Shown: in pieces, positions 1 through 7,115 of the stretch
How positions within the stretch are numbered: position 1 is the stretch's first letter
How the letters are laid out: every line of letters starts with the position of its first letter
Assembly (NCBI GenBank): GCA_024277475.1
Contig: JAJRVC010000568.1
Span: forward strand, 1 to 19,380
Direction of reading: 5' to 3'
Source: Deltaproteobacteria bacterium
GTDB lineage: Bacteria > Desulfobacterota > Desulfobacteria > Desulfobacterales > JAFDCJ01
Length of the DNA stretch: 19,380 nt
Position numbers and translations under genes: made by a program
Notes under the pieces: generated by a model
The model's input: only the letters and a program-made list of their open reading frames with translations
Database searches by the model: none
What the model was told of the DNA's origin: nothing

Positions 1-378
1 GATCGACAGGTACACATGGGGATTGACCTGGCTTCCGTAGCCCGCAGCCCCGTACCGGCTGCCAATGCCGGAATTGTAATTTTTGCTGAGTTTCTGGGAA
101 TATATGGAAAAACGGTAATCGTGAATCCTGGCTTTGGTCTGTTCAGTATGTATGCCCACCTGAGTCATATCGGCGTCAAGGTCGGGGATCGATTATCCCG
201 CGGCGTTATTTTGGGCAGAACCGGTGCCACCGGACTGGCCGGCGGCGACCACCTTCACTTCGGCATGCTGATTCATGATACCTTTGTCAACCCTGTCGAG
301 TGGTGGGATGCAAAATGGATTCAACATAACGTGCTGTCAAAAATAGAGCAGGCCGGGTCCGGCATAAAGCGGGAGTGA
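1..378 (+). CDS. M23-family metallopeptidase (LytM/NlpD-like), C-terminal part, 5' end outside window
   Basis: This is the C-terminal LytM domain of a zinc endopeptidase that cuts peptidoglycan cross-links, or a catalytically inactive activator of amidases. The frame is open from base 1, so the gene begins upstream of the window. An ATG at 16 exists, but it falls inside the domain and is not the start. Visible family marks are H..GIDLA (His codon 13-15, Asp codon 25-27), a first zinc-ligand pair of the HxxxD type, and the HLHFG motif (codons 250-264), which holds the HxH ligand. Around these lie the usual GxxYGxxVxI-like and YAHLS segments and the terminal FVNPVEWW strand. The M23 ligands visible here are present, so the domain is probably catalytic. 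Such proteins act in the periplasm, but the signal peptide cannot be seen. The next gene starts 6 nt after the stop, so the two may be co-transcribed, although no functional link is obvious. Confidence 0.9.
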   Translation, partial: DRQVHMGIDLASVARSPVPAANAGIVIFAEFLGIYGKTVIVNPGFGLFSMYAHLSHIGVKVGDRLSRGVILGRTGATGLAGGDHLHFGMLIHDTFVNPVEWWDAKWIQHNVLSKIEQAGSGIKRE

Positions 379-384
379 TGCGGT

Positions 385-1551
385 ATGAAAAAATACAAAG
401 TCGGCAAAACCATTCAAGAGATTAATCAAAAAATCAAATCCGGTGACGTCGTTGTCGTCACAGCAGAAGAAATTATCGATATCGTTAAAAACGAGGGGCC
501 TGTCGAAGCTGCGCGCCAGATCGATGTGGTGACTACCGGAACCTTTGCCCCTATGTGTTCGTCAGGTGCGTTTATCAATTTCGGTCATTCGGTTCCCACT
601 ATCAAGGCTTCCAGGGTGTGGTTGAATAAAGTTCCGGCTTATGCAGGCGTGGCGGCTGTCGACTGCTATCTCGGGGCAACTGAAACCTGTGAGGATGATC
701 CGCTGAATAAAGTTTATCCCGGGGAATTCAACTATGGCGGCGGTCATGTCATCCAGGACCTGGTTGCCGGAAAAAAGATCCATCTCAAAGCCACTGCATA
801 CGGCACCGACTGTTATCCCAACCGCCTGGTGGAAAAAGAAATATCGTTGAGTACGTTGCCCCAGGCAACGCTTTGCAACCCCCGAAACGGATATCAAAAC
901 TACAACTGTGCCGTTAACCTCACGAATAAGACAATTTACACTTATATGGGCACATTGAAGCCCAAAGGCGGCAATGCCAATTATTGCTCGGCCGGCCAAT
1001 TAAGTCCCCTGTTCAATGATCCTTACTATAAGACCATCGGACTCGGCACGCGGATCTTTTTGGGCGGTGCAGAGGGCTATGTTACCTGGCACGGCACCCA
1101 ACACAAACCCTCGGCCGAAAGAACCCAAAAGGGAGTCCCCGTCTCGCCGGCCGGAACCCTCTGGGTCATGGGGGATATGAAAAAAATGAGTTCACAATGG
1201 CTGGTCGGGGTGAGTATCCAGGGTTACGGCTGTTCACTGGCGGTGGGCCTGGGGATACCCATTCCTATCTTGAATGAAGAAATAGCGGGCTACACGGCCA
1301 TATCCGATGAAGACATCTTCACTCAAATCATCGACTACGGCAACGACTATCCCAAAGGCATTTCCAAAAATTACGGTCAGGTGAGTTATGCCGAACTCAA
1401 AAGCGGCTCGATCAAGCTCAATGGAAGGGAGATTCCGACGGTTCCCATGTCCAGCCTGGTAAGAGCCAGAAAGATTGCCGAAATTCTTAAAAATAAAATT
1501 TCCCAGGGGGAATTCATCCTTGGAGAGCCGCAGTTTACACTACCGCGCTGA
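385..1551 (+). CDS. DUF39 homocysteine biosynthesis protein (aspartate-semialdehyde sulfurtransferase type)
   Basis: This 388-residue protein is recognised as the DUF39/COG1900 'homocysteine biosynthesis' family. In methanogens the family (MA1821 of Methanosarcina) works with a ferredoxin-NIL partner to turn L-aspartate semialdehyde and sulfide into homocysteine, replacing O-acyl-homoserine routes. Visible marks are an early PMCSSGAF segment with Cys58, a DCYLGA segment with Cys94, and GTDCYPN with Cys143. Cys58 and Cys143 probably correspond to the two catalytic cysteines of the methanogen enzyme, but this assignment is by motif, not alignment. The long Gly-rich centre and the RARKIAEILK helix near the end are also typical. 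The protein stops without C-terminal CBS domains, so it is the stand-alone form. The partner ferredoxin protein is not in this window. The ATG lies 6 nt after the peptidase stop, with a GGGAG ribosome site inside the end of that gene. The family assignment is strong; the reaction is inferred. Confidence 0.88.
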   Translation: MKKYKVGKTIQEINQKIKSGDVVVVTAEEIIDIVKNEGPVEAARQIDVVTTGTFAPMCSSGAFINFGHSVPTIKASRVWLNKVPAYAGVAAVDCYLGATETCEDDPLNKVYPGEFNYGGGHVIQDLVAGKKIHLKATAYGTDCYPNRLVEKEISLSTLPQATLCNPRNGYQNYNCAVNLTNKTIYTYMGTLKPKGGNANYCSAGQLSPLFNDPYYKTIGLGTRIFLGGAEGYVTWHGTQHKPSAERTQKGVPVSPAGTLWVMGDMKKMSSQWLVGVSIQGYGCSLAVGLGIPIPILNEEIAGYTAISDEDIFTQIIDYGNDYPKGISKNYGQVSYAELKSGSIKLNGREIPTVPMSSLVRARKIAEILKNKISQGEFILGEPQFTLPR

Positions 1552-1595
1552 CTAATTAAAGAATACCTTAAATATTAAATCTTCAATTGGTTAAC

Positions 1596-2165
1596 ATGCC
1601 GCCGACCCTACGCACCTTCATTGCACTGGAACTACCGCCATCGGTTATTTCGTTGCTGAAAAAAGTTCAGCAGGATTTAAAATCGATGGGGCTGCGGGCA
1701 AAGTGGGTACGGCCGGAAAACATTCATCTAACCTTAAAATTTTTAGGGGATGTCAACTCCGGTGATATTGATAAAATTGGTACGGCAATGACGGATGCCG
1801 TTTACAATTTTGCGCCCCTTAACCTGGTTGCCAGAAGGGTTGGTCTTTTCCCGGGAATCAAAAGACCCCGCATCATCTGGGTCGGTCTTGGAGGACAAAT
1901 TCAGTTGCTTTTCGCCATGCAGCGCGCCCTGGAGGACAACTTGGCGGCTCTGGGTTTTAAAGAAGAAAAAAGACCGTTTAAAGGGCATCTGACCCTGGGT
2001 CGTTTCAGACAGACCGTAAACCCGGATACGATCCGCCAAATCATGCGGCAATACGCGAATCTATCTAGTGAAGAATTCACTGCAAAACAGATCCGATTGT
2101 TTAAAAGCGATTTAAAACCGACAGGTGCTGTTTATTCTCAATTGCGGCAGGCCGCTTTGGAATGA
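1596..2165 (+). CDS. thpR: RNA 2',3'-cyclic phosphodiesterase (LigT/ThpR)
   Basis: This 2H-phosphoesterase of 189 residues opens 2',3'-cyclic phosphates at RNA ends; some relatives also ligate tRNA halves. The two signature HxTx motifs are present: HLTL at residues 44-47 and HLTL at residues 131-134, each carrying a catalytic histidine. The RTFIALELP start and the GLFP..KRPRIIWVGL centre are typical of ThpR. I chose the ATG at 1596. A TTG at 1587 would add three residues (MVN), but ThpR proteins normally begin just before RTFIA. No clear Shine-Dalgarno sequence precedes either start. The length is normal. The stop TGA sits inside the first unit of a heptamer repeat (2162-2189). The gene precedes recA by about 340 bp, and whether it shares a promoter with the DUF39 gene is unknown. 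Confidence 0.93.
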   Translation: MPPTLRTFIALELPPSVISLLKKVQQDLKSMGLRAKWVRPENIHLTLKFLGDVNSGDIDKIGTAMTDAVYNFAPLNLVARRVGLFPGIKRPRIIWVGLGGQIQLLFAMQRALEDNLAALGFKEEKRPFKGHLTLGRFRQTVNPDTIRQIMRQYANLSSEEFTAKQIRLFKSDLKPTGAVYSQLRQAALE

Positions 2166-2189
2166 CGATTGACGAACGACGATTGACGA
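2162..2189 (+). repeat. Four tandem heptamers, ATGACGA type, at the thpR stop codon
   Basis: Four consecutive 7-nt units are readable: ATGACGA, TTGACGA, ACGACGA, TTGACGA. The first unit supplies the thpR TGA stop. The same unit occurs four times after alaS (6464-6491) and, in opposite orientation, four times before recA (2453-2480). Confidence 0.85.
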
Positions 2190-2501
2190 ATTTTTGATGG
2201 CGTAAATTATTGGGCAAAAAAGCAAAATATAAATGCCTGTTGAGCATCATCATAAAATGTAGCTGCAACATTTTTTGTTGAATAGGCCTTTTTCCGTTTT
2301 CCATACCCAGTATTCTCTCCGAGGCGTAGGCGCTACCCTACGAGCCGGAGGCCATTGTTCCATCATTCCGTGTGGCTTACAAAAAAATATCCGGAAAAAG
2401 TACCATATTTCCAATAAGTTATAGCAATTCCGAGACGTAATTAACATTATATTCGACATTCGACATTCGTCGTTCGTCATTCATAGTAGGAGGCAAAACT
2501 C
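2166..2501. other. thpR-recA intergenic gap, about 336 bp, bounded by inverted heptamer blocks
   Basis: No gene is supported here. The gap is A+T-rich apart from a short GC-rich stretch. Its ends are inverted: TGACGAACGACGA at 2170-2182 is the exact reverse complement of 2467-2479. The match extends to about 22 bp with two mismatches (2170-2191 against 2458-2479). Inside lies a hairpin, CGTAGG (2325-2330) and CCTACG (2337-2342) around a 6-nt loop. The layout resembles a small non-autonomous element with terminal inverted repeats, but no target-site duplication was seen. The recA promoter must lie here or upstream. I could not identify a LexA box with confidence. Confidence 0.6.
2453..2480 (-). 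repeat. Four tandem heptamers, inverted copy, just before the recA ribosome site
   Basis: Read on the minus strand, the units are ATGACGA, ACGACGA, ATGTCGA, ATGTCGA. The block ends about 8 nt before the AGGAGG that serves recA, so it lies within the probable recA leader. It is the inverted counterpart of the block at 2162-2189. Confidence 0.8.
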
Positions 2502-3554
2502 ATGTCTATTTCAGCAGATAAAGAAAAAGCCGTGGTCAGCGCAATGGACCAGGTTGAACGCCAGTTCGGCAAAGGCGCCATCATGAAACTGGGAAGCAGG
2601 CCGGTTGTGGAAGTACCGGTAATTTCCACCACATCCCTGTCCCTTGACAAAGCGCTGGGTATTGGAGGATTGCCGCGCGGCCGGGTTGTAGAGATTTTTG
2701 GACCCGAATCCTCCGGTAAAACAACCCTGGCCCTGCACGCGGTGGCAGAAGCTCAGAGAAAAGACGGTATCGCAGCCTTTATCGATGCCGAACATGCCCT
2801 GGACATCGGCTATGCCAAAAGACTGGGCGTCGATTGCGATGAATTGCTGGTCGCACAGCCTGATACTGGAGAACAGGCTCTTGAAATTACCGATATGCTG
2901 GTAAGAAGCGGTGCCATTGACATCCTTGTAATTGATTCGGTCGCAGCCCTGGTACCACGGGCTGAAATCGAAGGTGAAATGGGTGACTCCCATATGGGAC
3001 TGCAGGCCAGACTCATGTCCCAGGCACTGAGAAAATTAACCGGCACCATCGGAAAAACCATGACAACCGTCATTTTCATTAACCAGATCCGCATGAAAAT
3101 CGGGGTGGTCTTCGGCAACCCGGAAACCACCACCGGCGGCAATGCGCTGAAATTTTACGCTTCGGTCAGGCTTGATATTCGCCGAATTGGCGCCATCAAA
3201 AACGGACAGGAGGTCGTAGGTAACCGCACCCGGGTGCGTGTGGTTAAAAACAAGATGGCCCCGCCGTTTACGGAAGCGGAATTTGACATTACCTACGGTG
3301 AAGGTATTTCTAAAACGGGGGATCTGATCGATGTGGGGGTAAATTCCGGCATCATCGAAAAGAGCGGGTCATGGTATTCTTACCAGGGGGAACGAATCGG
3401 TCAGGGACGTGAAAATGTCAAACGGTTTCTGGGTGATAACCAGGATATCTACGAGGACATCTATCAAAAATCCAGGGAGGCCCTGGGATTCGCAAAAAAA
3501 AAGGTGGAAGAAGCTGAGGGCGGAAAAGAGAAGAAGCTCAAGGCTCAAAGATGA
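2502..3554 (+). CDS. recA: RecA recombinase
   Basis: RecA forms filaments on single-stranded DNA, drives strand exchange in homologous recombination and triggers LexA self-cleavage. At 350 residues it has the usual length. The N-terminal helix segment [13 protein letters not shown] is followed by Walker A GPESSGKT at residues 67-74, Walker [10 protein letters not shown] near residues 138-146, and the DNA-binding loops around [22 protein letters not shown] and the [17 protein letters not shown] region. The invariant NQIR is present. A strong AGGAGG lies about 8 nt before the ATG. The C-terminal tail is charged ([14 protein letters not shown]), as expected. A run of nine A at 3494-3502 lies in the tail codons. 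The last residues, KLKAQR, and the stop are encoded within or next to one arm of an inverted repeat (3534-3550). No recX follows; alaS is next. Confidence 0.99.
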   Translation: MSISADKEKAVVSAMDQVERQFGKGAIMKLGSRPVVEVPVISTTSLSLDKALGIGGLPRGRVVEIFGPESSGKTTLALHAVAEAQRKDGIAAFIDAEHALDIGYAKRLGVDCDELLVAQPDTGEQALEITDMLVRSGAIDILVIDSVAALVPRAEIEGEMGDSHMGLQARLMSQALRKLTGTIGKTMTTVIFINQIRMKIGVVFGNPETTTGGNALKFYASVRLDIRRIGAIKNGQEVVGNRTRVRVVKNKMAPPFTEAEFDITYGEGISKTGDLIDVGVNSGIIEKSGSWYSYQGERIGQGRENVKRFLGDNQDIYEDIYQKSREALGFAKKKVEEAEGGKEKKLKAQR

Positions 3555-3716
3555 AAGAGAGGAGGGAGGATGGAGTATGCAGCAAGTGACTAAAGTTGGA
3601 AAGAATGATGAGGGAAGATGGATGAGGGACGAAGGGGAAAGATAGAAGATCAGAAGATTTGAGCTATCCTATTTCCTTTGAGCTTTGAGCGTCTGTTCCC
3701 TTTGAGCCTTGAGCTT
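3534..3716. repeat. Perfect 17-bp inverted repeat pair spanning the recA end and recA-alaS gap
   Basis: AAGCTCAAGGCTCAAAG at 3534-3550 (last recA codons) is the exact reverse complement of 3700-3716. The arms are built from CTTTGAG/CCTTGAG heptamers. Two further CTTTGAG units stand in tandem at 3676-3689. The interior contains purine-rich 14-nt repeats (GATGAGGGA at 3607-3615 and 3621-3629). The rest of the 287-bp gap up to alaS holds no recognisable gene. It does hold a short GGTCC-AGA-GGACC hairpin near 3765-3777 and an upstream GGAG for alaS. Confidence 0.75.
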
Positions 3717-3841
3717 ATATTACGATCATAACGCTCTAAACCATCTAAACGAAGTAGATACCCGGGTCCAGAGGACCAGGATTTCGATGTTAGATTAAAC
3801 GAACCTAACGATCCAAACGCAACTCGTAACCGGAGATTTAG

Positions 3842-6481
3842 ATGACAGGAAACGATATACGCAGACAATTTCTTGAATATTTTAAAAAACATGACCACCG
3901 GATTGTCCGTAGTGCCTCGCTGGTACCCCGGGAAGATCCTACCCTGCTTTTCATCAATGCCGGAATGGTACAATTCAAACGGGTGTTCCTGGGCGAGGAA
4001 AAAAGAAATTATGTCCGGGCAACCACCTCCCAAAAATGCGTTCGAGCCGGCGGCAAACACAATGACCTGGAGAATGTCGGCTATACGGCCCGACACCACA
4101 CATTTTTTGAGATGCTCGGCAACTTTTCTTTCGGCGATTATTTCAAAAAACGCGCCGTAGAGTTCGCCTGGGACCTTTTGACCAATGGATATGGATTGCC
4201 GGCTGACAAGCTATGGGCATCGGTTTACCTTGATGATGATGACGCCTATGACCTCTGGCATAAAATGATTGGCCTGCCCGAAAGCCGCATCGTGAGATTG
4301 GGTGAGGAGGATAATTTCTGGTCCATGGGCGATACGGGACCGTGCGGACCGTGTTCGGAGATTCTGATTGATCGCGGTGAGCAATACGGCTGCGGCCGGC
4401 CGGAGTGTACCGCCGGCTGCGACTGCGATCGGTATCTGGAAATATGGAACCTGGTGTTTATGCAGTTTAACCGTGATGCTTCCGGGGTCATGACGCCGCT
4501 GCCTGAACCGAGCATCGACACCGGTTTAGGGCTTGAACGCATGGTGACGATCCTTCAGAATGTACCGACCAATTATGACACCGATCTTCTCCGGCCGATC
4601 ATAGAAAAGGCTGAAAATCTGGCTGAAAGAAACCTGGGTGAATCCCATGAAACCGATGTGGCTCTGAAAGTGATTGCCGATCACAGCCGGGCAGCCGCTT
4701 TTCTTATCGGAGACGGCATTCTGCCCTCAAACGAGGGACGGGGATATGTGCTGCGCAGAATCATGCGGCGAGCGATTCGTTACGGGCGCAACATCGGACT
4801 CAACCGGCCGTTTCTCTACCAAACAGCCGAGGTGGTGTTTGACATCATGAAGCCGGCCTATCCCGAACTTTCCGAGGCCTCTGCTTTTATCACCAAGGTC
4901 ATTAAAAATGAAGAGATCAGGTTTCTGGAAACCCTGGATACCGGTTTGAAACTTTTAAACGATTCCCTGGCAGAGATTAAAGCCGACGGCAGCAACCGTG
5001 TACCCGGCGATGTCATCTTCAAATTGTACGACACTTACGGATTCCCGGTGGATATCGTGCAGGACGTCATCCGGGATGAAAATATGAGCCTTGACATGGC
5101 CGGATTTGATCAGGCCATGGAGCGGCAGCGGACCCGATCCAGGTCTGTGGCGACCTTTGACGAAATCTGCGATGCCTATAAAAACCTTTCAGCCCGGGGG
5201 GTCAAACCCGAGTTCGTGGGATACCGGACCCTGACCGCTGACTCAAAAATACTGGTTATGGTGGCAGACGGCCATGAAATCACCGAGACCGGCCAGGACC
5301 AACAAATTGAAGTCGTCACGGAGATCACCCCGTTTTACGCAGAAGCCGGCGGACAGATCGGTGATGCCGGTACGATAACCGGACGCGATTTTGAAATGGC
5401 CGTGCTGAACACAATTAAAGATCCCACCGGACTGATAATCCACAAAGGTAAAGTGATTTCCGGACAGATCCAAAAAGGGGCGGCGGTCAGCCTGCAGGTG
5501 GACGGTGCCGGACGACAGGCCACTTCCTTGAATCATACCGCCACCCATATTCTGCACACAGTGTTGCGTCAGGTCCTCGGAGAGCATGTCAAACAGGCCG
5601 GCTCCCTGGTGGCACCGGACAGACTGCGCTTTGATTTCACGCATTTTTCCCTGGTGGAAAGCGATACCCTGGATACCATCGAACGCCTCGTCAACCAGCA
5701 TATCCGTGAAAACGTAGCAACGGACACCCAGGAAATGGATGCGGATGAAGCATTTAATTCCGGTGCTACAGCACTATTTGAAGAAAAATACGGCGATCGT
5801 GTGCGTGTCGTTTCCCTGACGAATTTCAGCAAAGAGCTTTGCGGTGGAACTCACACCGGCCGAACCGGCGATATCGGTCTTTTCAGAATTGTCAGTGAAT
5901 CCAGCGTATCGTCGGGAGTCCGGCGAATTGAGGCTTTAACCGGCGAGAAGGCTTTGGCATACACCCAGAATACATCGAGAATTTTACAGGATACGGCTCA
6001 TCTATTAAAGGAGAAAATGGAAGCTGTTCCCCGCAGGATCCAAAAAATGATGTTGGATATCAAAGCCTTTGAAAAAGAGGTGGATCATCTGAAAACCAGG
6101 CTGGCCACAGAAAAAACAGATGCATCCGGGGAAACCGTTAAATCTATAAACGGTGTTAAAATGATGGCCCAAAGAGTATCGGTGGAAACGCCGGCCGCCT
6201 TGAGGAATCTGGCCGATCAGCTCAAAAACAAAATCAAGTCCGGTATTGTGGTCCTGGGAAGCACCGCCGGCGCCAAGGTCATGCTGATTGCCGTCGTCAC
6301 CAAAGATCTCACCGATCGATATCATGCCGGCAATATTGTCACCCGGGTTGCCACTGTGGTCGGCGGTAAGGGTGGGGGCCGGCCGGATATGGCGCAGGCC
6401 GGCGGGAACCAGCCGCAAAAACTGGATCAGGCGCTGGAAAAAGCCTATGAGGTTGTCGGACAAATGACGAATGACGAATGA
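3842..6481 (+). CDS. alaS: Alanyl-tRNA synthetase
   Basis: This 879-residue enzyme charges tRNA-Ala in the cytoplasm and hydrolyses mischarged Ser/Gly-tRNA-Ala. The order is typical. The class II catalytic domain comes first, with FINAGMVQFK, RATTSQKCVRAGGKHNDLENVG and HHTFFEMLGNFSFGDYFK, and the motif 3 region near GLGLERM. The tRNA-recognition helices follow with GRGYVLRRIMRRAIRYGR. The editing domain carries the zinc ligands H565, H569 (HTATH), C667 and H671 (CGGTH). Last is the C-Ala/DHHA1 domain with VVGGKGGGRPDMAQAGG. A small CysxxxxCys-rich insertion (CGRPECTAGCDCDR) in the catalytic domain is common in AlaS. Start choice: ATG with GGAG about 8 nt upstream, leading into the usual IRRQFLEYFKKHDH. 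The final residues MTNDE and the stop come from a tandem heptamer repeat that has overrun the 3' end. A terminator follows directly. Confidence 0.99.
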   Translation: MTGNDIRRQFLEYFKKHDHRIVRSASLVPREDPTLLFINAGMVQFKRVFLGEEKRNYVRATTSQKCVRAGGKHNDLENVGYTARHHTFFEMLGNFSFGDYFKKRAVEFAWDLLTNGYGLPADKLWASVYLDDDDAYDLWHKMIGLPESRIVRLGEEDNFWSMGDTGPCGPCSEILIDRGEQYGCGRPECTAGCDCDRYLEIWNLVFMQFNRDASGVMTPLPEPSIDTGLGLERMVTILQNVPTNYDTDLLRPIIEKAENLAERNLGESHETDVALKVIADHSRAAAFLIGDGILPSNEGRGYVLRRIMRRAIRYGRNIGLNRPFLYQTAEVVFDIMKPAYPELSEASAFITKVIKNEEIRFLETLDTGLKLLNDSLAEIKADGSNRVPGDVIFKLYDTYGFPVDIVQDVIRDENMSLDMAGFDQAMERQRTRSRSVATFDEICDAYKNLSARGVKPEFVGYRTLTADSKILVMVADGHEITETGQDQQIEVVTEITPFYAEAGGQIGDAGTITGRDFEMAVLNTIKDPTGLIIHKGKVISGQIQKGAAVSLQVDGAGRQATSLNHTATHILHTVLRQVLGEHVKQAGSLVAPDRLRFDFTHFSLVESDTLDTIERLVNQHIRENVATDTQEMDADEAFNSGATALFEEKYGDRVRVVSLTNFSKELCGGTHTGRTGDIGLFRIVSESSVSSGVRRIEALTGEKALAYTQNTSRILQDTAHLLKEKMEAVPRRIQKMMLDIKAFEKEVDHLKTRLATEKTDASGETVKSINGVKMMAQRVSVETPAALRNLADQLKNKIKSGIVVLGSTAGAKVMLIAVVTKDLTDRYHAGNIVTRVATVVGGKGGGRPDMAQAGGNQPQKLDQALEKAYEVVGQMTNDE

Positions 6482-6491
6482 CGAATGACGA
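6464..6491 (+). repeat. Four perfect tandem ATGACGA heptamers at the alaS 3' end
   Basis: Units lie at 6464-6470, 6471-6477, 6478-6484 and 6485-6491, all identical. They encode the last AlaS residues, and the third unit supplies its TGA. Because 7 is not a multiple of 3, TGA appears in all three frames within three units, so the block is an all-frame stop on the plus strand. Confidence 0.9.
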
Positions 6492-6516
6492 ATTAAGGAA
6501 TTCGGTCGTTTTTTTT
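6487..6516 (+). terminator. Rho-independent terminator after alaS
   Basis: GACGAATT (6487-6494), loop AAGG, then AATTCG-G-TC (6499-6507, one bulged G) pairs as an 8-bp stem. It is followed by a run of eight T at 6509-6516. It starts 5 nt past the alaS stop and uses part of the last ATGACGA heptamer as its left arm. Confidence 0.7.
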
Positions 6517-6570
6517 AATTTTCTTGTTTAGGTCCTTATCGGTTTTTATCTGACTGCATGTTGTAGGAAA

Positions 6571-6726
6571 ATGAAGGTTTCAGAAGTCCGATCAGAAACT
6601 CATCTTGGAGTTCAAACATATTTACATGAATCTGCCGCATATTGCCTGGCTAAAACGCTTTGTTTTGCGATGATGCGGGCCAAAGTAAAATGTCGATTCA
6701 GATACATGCATAAACATTTACATTGA
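6571..6726 (+). CDS. Possible small ORF, 51 residues, unrecognised
   Basis: An ATG at 6571, with TAGGA about 5 nt upstream, opens 51 codons ending TGA at 6724-6726. The product would be basic, with several Cys and His toward its end (CLAKTLCFAMMRAKVKCRF), and has no motif I know. It lies after the alaS terminator in an otherwise empty 6517-6762 gap. That gap also contains a weak nested hairpin (CCGCAT 6635-6640 with ATGCGG 6673-6678, and AAAAC/GTTTT inside). Chance is a real possibility, and the ribosome site and length are the only support. Confidence 0.15.
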   Translation: MKVSEVRSETHLGVQTYLHESAAYCLAKTLCFAMMRAKVKCRFRYMHKHLH

Positions 6727-6762
6727 CGCTTACATTTTTAAATGTGAAGACTATGGTCATGA

Positions 6763-7041
6763 TTATTTGCTGGCGTATTCATGAATCATCGCCACAGATT
6801 CAGGCCCGTCTTCTCTTTTTGCTTTATTCAAAGATTCAGCGGTGAATTCCAGCGCTTCATCCCAAGAAACTCTAGCCCATTTTTCTCGGCCTCTTTCTCC
6901 GACTCTTTTCAGAGGGTACTTCAAGCGATCCGGGCTGTTTAAATATTCCAGCCCTGCCCTTCCTTTGGGGCATAAATTACCTTTGTTGGAAAAGTTGTTG
7001 GTATTAATAGAATCCATATCGTTTGCATGAAAATTGGACAC
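6763..7041 (-). pseudogene. Fragment of a molybdopterin oxidoreductase (DMSO-reductase/formate dehydrogenase family)
   Basis: The translation contains NLCPKGRAGLEYLNSPDRL, then YPLKRVGERG, W.RVSWDEALEF and DGPESVAMIHEY. This is the region just after the N-terminal [4Fe-4S] motif in molybdopterin oxidoreductases, including its last cysteine (CPKG). The preceding CxxC..C part is missing and replaced by about 20 unrelated residues (MSNFHANDMDSINTNN). The sequence stops after roughly 70 family residues, whereas these enzymes usually have 650 or more. Both ends are therefore truncated, and the remnant cannot bind the cofactor. The 75-bp stretch to the next minus-strand gene contains nothing recognised. 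It marks the alaS side of the A+T-rich block. Confidence 0.8.
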
Positions 7042-7115
7042 TCGTTGAATTCAGGAATTTGGGAATTGAAATATGAATATTATAAATAACAGCACTCAAG
7101 ATGCTGATTTGGGTT

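Noticed and set aside
562..999. Long antisense frame inside the DUF39 gene
   Set aside because: It is fully contained in a well-supported gene and its product shows no domain; it is a codon-composition shadow. The same holds for the antisense frames in recA, alaS, the gcvP-like genes and plsB.
2380..2500. LexA/SOS box upstream of recA
   Set aside because: I saw neither a CTGT-N8-ACAG nor a GAAC-N4-GTTC type site, and LexA motifs vary too much in this phylum to call one by eye.
3409..3645. Alternative-frame open frame overlapping the recA end
   Set aside because: It is only a frame-shifted reading of recA and the purine-rich repeats behind it, without a ribosome site or domain.
6763..7041. 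A genuine short molybdopterin-binding gene
   Set aside because: It lacks the CxxC part of the cluster motif and all cofactor-binding domains; only about 70 of the expected 650 or more residues remain.
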